DNA of 8,681 nucleotides from positions 1 through 8,681 of the forward strand of contig USHT01000035.1 of assembly GCA_900554455.1 (NCBI GenBank), read 5' to 3'. Numbering within the stretch: position 1 is the stretch's first letter; every line of letters begins with the position of its first letter. Below the pieces are notes generated by a model that was given only the letters and a program-made list of their open reading frames with translations, had not been told where the DNA came from and made no database searches. The position numbers and the translations under genes were made by a program. Positions 6,141 through 8,681 of this stretch are shown here, one piece after another. This DNA is from an uncultured Collinsella sp. GTDB lineage: Bacteria; Actinomycetota; Coriobacteriia; Coriobacteriales; Coriobacteriaceae.

Positions 6141-6778
6141 TACGCTGCCACGATACGACGTTGATATGCTCGGACCAGCAGCGAGATACCAAAGTTGAGC
6201 ACAAAGTACATCGCAAACACCAGGCCATAGAGCATAAGCACCTGCGACAGGTCGATCGCATGCGCCATCACGACGTTTGCCGTGTACATGAGCTCGGCCA
6301 CGTTAATGCCCGAAAGATACGAACTGTCCTTGATGACGGTCGTGCACTGGCTAAACAGCGCCGGAATGATCGTCTTAAACGTCTGCGGCAGAATGATGTA
6401 GCGCATGGTGGCAAAGAAGCCGAAGCCCTGGCTCTGCGCCGCCTCAAACTGGCCACGCGGAATCGAGTTGAGGCCGCCGCGCACAATCTCGGCCATAACA
6501 GCGCTGGTAAACAGCGTAAAGGCGATGGTCGAAATCACAATGTCCAAACCCTGCACCGTAAAGTAGATAAACAGGATCCACAGCAGGTTCGGCGTGCAAC
6601 GGAACAGCTCGATATAGGCGCTCACCAAAATACGGAACGGGCGGGGCGTATAGCTCTTAACGAGCGCCAGCACCGTGCCAAAGATGAGCGAGAAAAAGAT
6701 CGACAGCGCCGAGATCTCTATGGTCTTAACAAAGCCGCCCCAAATGTAGAGCAGGTTGGTCGCGTTGAAGATTTCCAT
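6140..6778 (-). CDS. Polar amino-acid ABC transporter permease (second permease)
   Basis: Inner-membrane channel subunit of the HisM/GlnP family (212 residues, normal length). It has about five hydrophobic segments, the first near residues 20-40, and an FRCTP motif (59-63) where relatives have FRGTP. The conserved cytoplasmic EAA loop reads IPRGQFEAAQSQGF (106-119) and contacts the ATPase. It should pair with the preceding permease to form a heterodimer. The start lies only three bases after the stop of that gene, with GAGGAGG as ribosome binding site inside the upstream coding end, so translation is probably coupled. The loop and the following LPQTFK segment are almost identical in both permeases, pointing to an old duplication. 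Confidence 0.92.
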   Translation of the reverse strand: MEIFNATNLLYIWGGFVKTIEISALSIFFSLIFGTVLALVKSYTPRPFRILVSAYIELFRCTPNLLWILFIYFTVQGLDIVISTIAFTLFTSAVMAEIVRGGLNSIPRGQFEAAQSQGFGFFATMRYIILPQTFKTIIPALFSQCTTVIKDSSYLSGINVAELMYTANVVMAHAIDLSQVLMLYGLVFAMYFVLNFGISLLVRAYQRRIVAA

Positions 6779-6781
6779 GCG

Positions 6782-7528
6782 CTAGGCCTCCTCTACGTTG
6801 TCGAGCCCCAGCTCGGCCAGGCTCACGCCGCGCGGACGCTCCTTGGAGCGGCGCTCGAGCCACTGCACCAGCATGGCGAGCGGAAAGCAGATGATGAAGT
6901 ACATAAGGCAGCAGACGATGTATCCCTGCAGGTAACCGTACAGACTCACAAAGTTGTCGGAACGGTACATAAGGTCGCCGCCGGCCACGAGCGCCAGCAC
7001 CGACGTGTTCTTGACCAGGTTGAGCGCCTGGTTACACAGCGGCGGCAGAATGATCTTGAATGTCTGGGGCAGCACGATGTACCAGTATGCCTGCGCACGG
7101 GTGAAGCCCTGGCTCTGGGCCGCCTCCATCTGACCGCGCGGAACCGCCTCGATACCGGTGCGGATGACCTCCGAAATGTAGGCTGCGTGATACAGACCCA
7201 CACCCAAGAAGCCCAGCACGAACGGCGCAATGCGCACCGGCTGGTCGGCACCGGTTATGGCCTGCAAAAACTGCGGACCGGCCATGTACATAAAGAGCAC
7301 CTGCACGGGCAACGGGGTGTTCTGGTAAAACTCCACGTACACGCGGCTTATGGCGCGCAGCACGCGCGAGCGAGTGGTAGAGAACACGCCCAGCAGCGTA
7401 CCCAGCACCAGCGACAGCAGCAGGCCGGCAACGACCACCTGCAGCGTCACGCCAAAGCCCTCCCAGAAGGGCCCCATGTTTTGAAATGTCGTCGACCAAC
7501 GGTCGGCGTCAAATAATCCTTCGAGCAT
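6782..7528 (-). CDS. Polar amino-acid ABC transporter permease (first permease)
   Basis: Integral membrane subunit of the same importer, 248 residues. Hydrophobic segments begin at about residue 26, and the EAA loop VPRGQMEAAQSQGF is at 129-142, followed by the LPQTFK segment. It resembles the GltJ/GluC branch with a longer periplasmic segment between the first helices (about 80-100) than its partner. I placed the start at 7528, where GGAAGGAA stands directly upstream. A longer reading to 7597 would add 23 residues of basic, non-membrane sequence and overlap the end of the binding-protein gene, so it is unlikely. The gap to that gene is 25 bases, consistent with one operon. Confidence 0.92.
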   Translation of the reverse strand: MLEGLFDADRWSTTFQNMGPFWEGFGVTLQVVVAGLLLSLVLGTLLGVFSTTRSRVLRAISRVYVEFYQNTPLPVQVLFMYMAGPQFLQAITGADQPVRIAPFVLGFLGVGLYHAAYISEVIRTGIEAVPRGQMEAAQSQGFTRAQAYWYIVLPQTFKIILPPLCNQALNLVKNTSVLALVAGGDLMYRSDNFVSLYGYLQGYIVCCLMYFIICFPLAMLVQWLERRSKERPRGVSLAELGLDNVEEA

Positions 7529-7530
7529 TT

Positions 7531-7540
7531 GATTCCTTCC
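7531..7540 (-). promoter_or_regulatory. Ribosome binding site of the first permease gene
   Basis: Read on the minus strand, GGAAGGAATC ends two bases before the ATG at 7528. It decides between the 7528 start and a longer frame that begins at 7597. Confidence 0.7.
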
Positions 7541-7553
7541 TTGGACGATGCGC

Positions 7554-8429
7554 CTATACAAGACCCCAGGTCTTGACCTCTTGGTCGAGCCAGCCATCGG
7601 CCAGGCGATCGCAAATCACCTGATCGACCACGGCCGAAAGGTCGCAGCCCTTCTTGGTCGCCACACCGTAGCCCTGCTCGCCAAACTTGACCTCGGGCTG
7701 CAACAGCTCAACGGTCTCGTTCATGTAACCGGCCAGCGTGGAGCGGTCCATGGCAAAGACGTCGATATTGCCGGCGTCGAGCGAGCTCTTGATGATGGGA
7801 TAGCCGCTAAAGGCCCTAAACTCGGGCTTGCAGCTAAAGCCGTTGTCCTTGATCATCTGCTCGATCAGGCCCTGCGTGGTGGCGCCCTGGCTCACGCCAA
7901 TGACCTTGCCGTCCAGGTCCTCAATCGAGGTAAAGCCCGAACGCTTCTTGACCATGAGCCCCACGTAGTCGGTGCGGTACGGCGTCGAGAAATCCCAGCT
8001 CTTCTTGCGCTCGTCGGTGATGGTGTAGGTCGCCGCGACCACGTCGAGTTGGCCGTTATCGATCAGCGGGCCGCGTGTCTTGGGCGTTACGTCGGTAAAC
8101 TCGACAAGCTCCTGGGCGCGGGCCTCCTTGTAGCTCACGCCAAAGACGGCAGCGGCGATCTGGTAGCACAAATCAACTTCCATGCCCTCAAAGCGACCCT
8201 TGGCGGTGTCGTAATAGCCATAGCCGGGAACGTCCTTCTTAACGCCGGCATTCAGATGGCCACGCGACTTGATGGCCGCGAGCTTGGACCCCTTGTCGGA
8301 GCCCTCGCCACTGGTGGAGTTGCCGCAACCGGTAAGCGCGGTCCCCGTCAGCGCAAGCACGCCGGCACCGGCCAGCTGCAAAAAGTGACGGCGCGACACG
8401 GCCGCCCTCGTCATATCCGTCATGTCCAT
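7554..8429 (-). CDS. Amino-acid ABC transporter solute-binding lipoprotein (SBP_bac_3 family)
   Basis: Extracytoplasmic receptor that captures a polar amino acid and hands it to the permeases; membrane-anchored by a lipid. The N-terminal signal has SRRHFLQ (12-18), a hydrophobic stretch and the lipobox LTGC with acylated Cys35, followed by a Gly/Ser-rich linker. SRRHFLQ resembles a twin-arginine export motif. The mature domain carries the family marks FEGMEVDL, a ligand-contacting KTRGPLIDNGQLD segment, ATYTITDERK and VIGVSQGATTQ. This pattern is typical of the glutamate, glutamine or aspartate binders, but the ligand cannot be fixed from sequence. Start: ATG at 8429 with AGG seven bases upstream; GTG at 8432 and ATGs at 8423 and 8414 are alternatives. 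It follows the ATPase gene by a few bases. Confidence 0.92.
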   Translation of the reverse strand: MDMTDMTRAAVSRRHFLQLAGAGVLALTGTALTGCGNSTSGEGSDKGSKLAAIKSRGHLNAGVKKDVPGYGYYDTAKGRFEGMEVDLCYQIAAAVFGVSYKEARAQELVEFTDVTPKTRGPLIDNGQLDVVAATYTITDERKKSWDFSTPYRTDYVGLMVKKRSGFTSIEDLDGKVIGVSQGATTQGLIEQMIKDNGFSCKPEFRAFSGYPIIKSSLDAGNIDVFAMDRSTLAGYMNETVELLQPEVKFGEQGYGVATKKGCDLSAVVDQVICDRLADGWLDQEVKTWGLV

Positions 8430-8437
8430 CACCGCGC

Positions 8438-8681
8438 CTAGTGCAGAATCTTGGACAGGAACTCGCGGCAGCGCGGGTTCTCGGGGTTATCGAAGAAGTG
8501 CTCGGGCGTGCCCTCCTCCAGAATGCGGCCGTCCTCCATAAAGATGACGCGGTCGGCCACCTGGCGCGCAAAGCCCATCTCGTGCGTCACGCAGATCATG
8601 GTGATATCCTCCTGCGCGAGCTCAATCATAACGTCCAGAACCTCCTGGACCATCTCGGGGTCGAGCGCCGAGGTCGGCTCG
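8438..8681 (-). CDS. Amino-acid ABC transporter ATP-binding protein (GlnQ/HisP-like), 3' part only
   Basis: Cytoplasmic ATPase that powers the importer encoded by the following genes. Only the last 80 residues are inside the window; the Walker A motif, Q-loop, signature motif and start lie beyond the right edge. The visible part begins within Walker B at EPTSALDPE, which gives the catalytic Glu and the D-loop, and has the switch His in VTHEMGFAR (His codon 8582-8584). It continues with [19 protein letters not shown], characteristic of the polar amino-acid subfamily. The stop codon lies eight bases before the start of the binding-protein gene, so it is the first gene seen of an ATPase, receptor, permease, permease operon. 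Confidence 0.95.
   Translation of the reverse strand, partial: EPTSALDPEMVQEVLDVMIELAQEDITMICVTHEMGFARQVADRVIFMEDGRILEEGTPEHFFDNPENPRCREFLSKILH

Noticed and set aside
6122..7516. 464-codon open frame on the plus strand opposite the two permeases
   Set aside because: It is antisense to two clear membrane proteins, rich in His, Arg and Gln with no domain or hydrophobic pattern, as expected from a GC-rich shadow frame.
7548..8441. 297-codon plus-strand open frame opposite the binding protein
   Set aside because: Shadow of the solute-binding protein gene; no recognisable motif and no ribosome binding site.

Overview
The window looks like chromosomal DNA from a high-GC, anaerobic gut actinobacterium. 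The class Coriobacteriia, and the genus Collinsella in particular, is the best guess. This rests on overall style (GC-rich third codon positions, AAG-dominated lysine codons, an Nfn-type transhydrogenase, a cytidylate kinase-like gene next to an amino-acid ABC operon) and not on a marker gene, so it is an inference. No rRNA, tRNA, CRISPR array, insertion sequence or phage gene was seen.

Layout. Positions 1-1749 (+) hold the C-terminal two thirds of a P-type Ca2+-transporting ATPase, cut by the window start just before the phosphorylation site. After a 227-base spacer comes peptidyl-tRNA hydrolase (1977-2606, +). The 374 bases from 2607 to 2980 contain no gene. They hold a 198-base inverted-repeat element with about 40-52-nt arms, a strong intrinsic terminator inside that element, and then a perfect TATAAT box and a structured leader. 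The leader precedes two overlapping genes for the electron-bifurcating NADH-dependent ferredoxin:NADP+ oxidoreductase NfnAB (2981-3820 and 3811-5220, +). A pair of hairpins at 5249-5338 separates these from genes on the opposite strand.

From 5345 to the right end everything is on the minus strand. Reading in the direction of transcription (right to left) there is a polar amino-acid ABC importer: ATPase (partial, cut by the window end), solute-binding lipoprotein with a twin-arginine-like signal, and two HisM-type permeases. A 108-base imperfect palindrome follows, and then a cytidylate kinase-like protein (5345-5968).

The genes serve separate housekeeping and metabolic roles: Ca2+ export, rescue of stalled peptidyl-tRNA, NADPH supply by electron bifurcation, and amino-acid uptake. 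The least explained material is non-coding: the two long inverted-repeat structures, each starting at or within a few bases of a stop codon, and the nfn leader with mutually exclusive stems. I did not find convincing evidence for a new protein-coding system.
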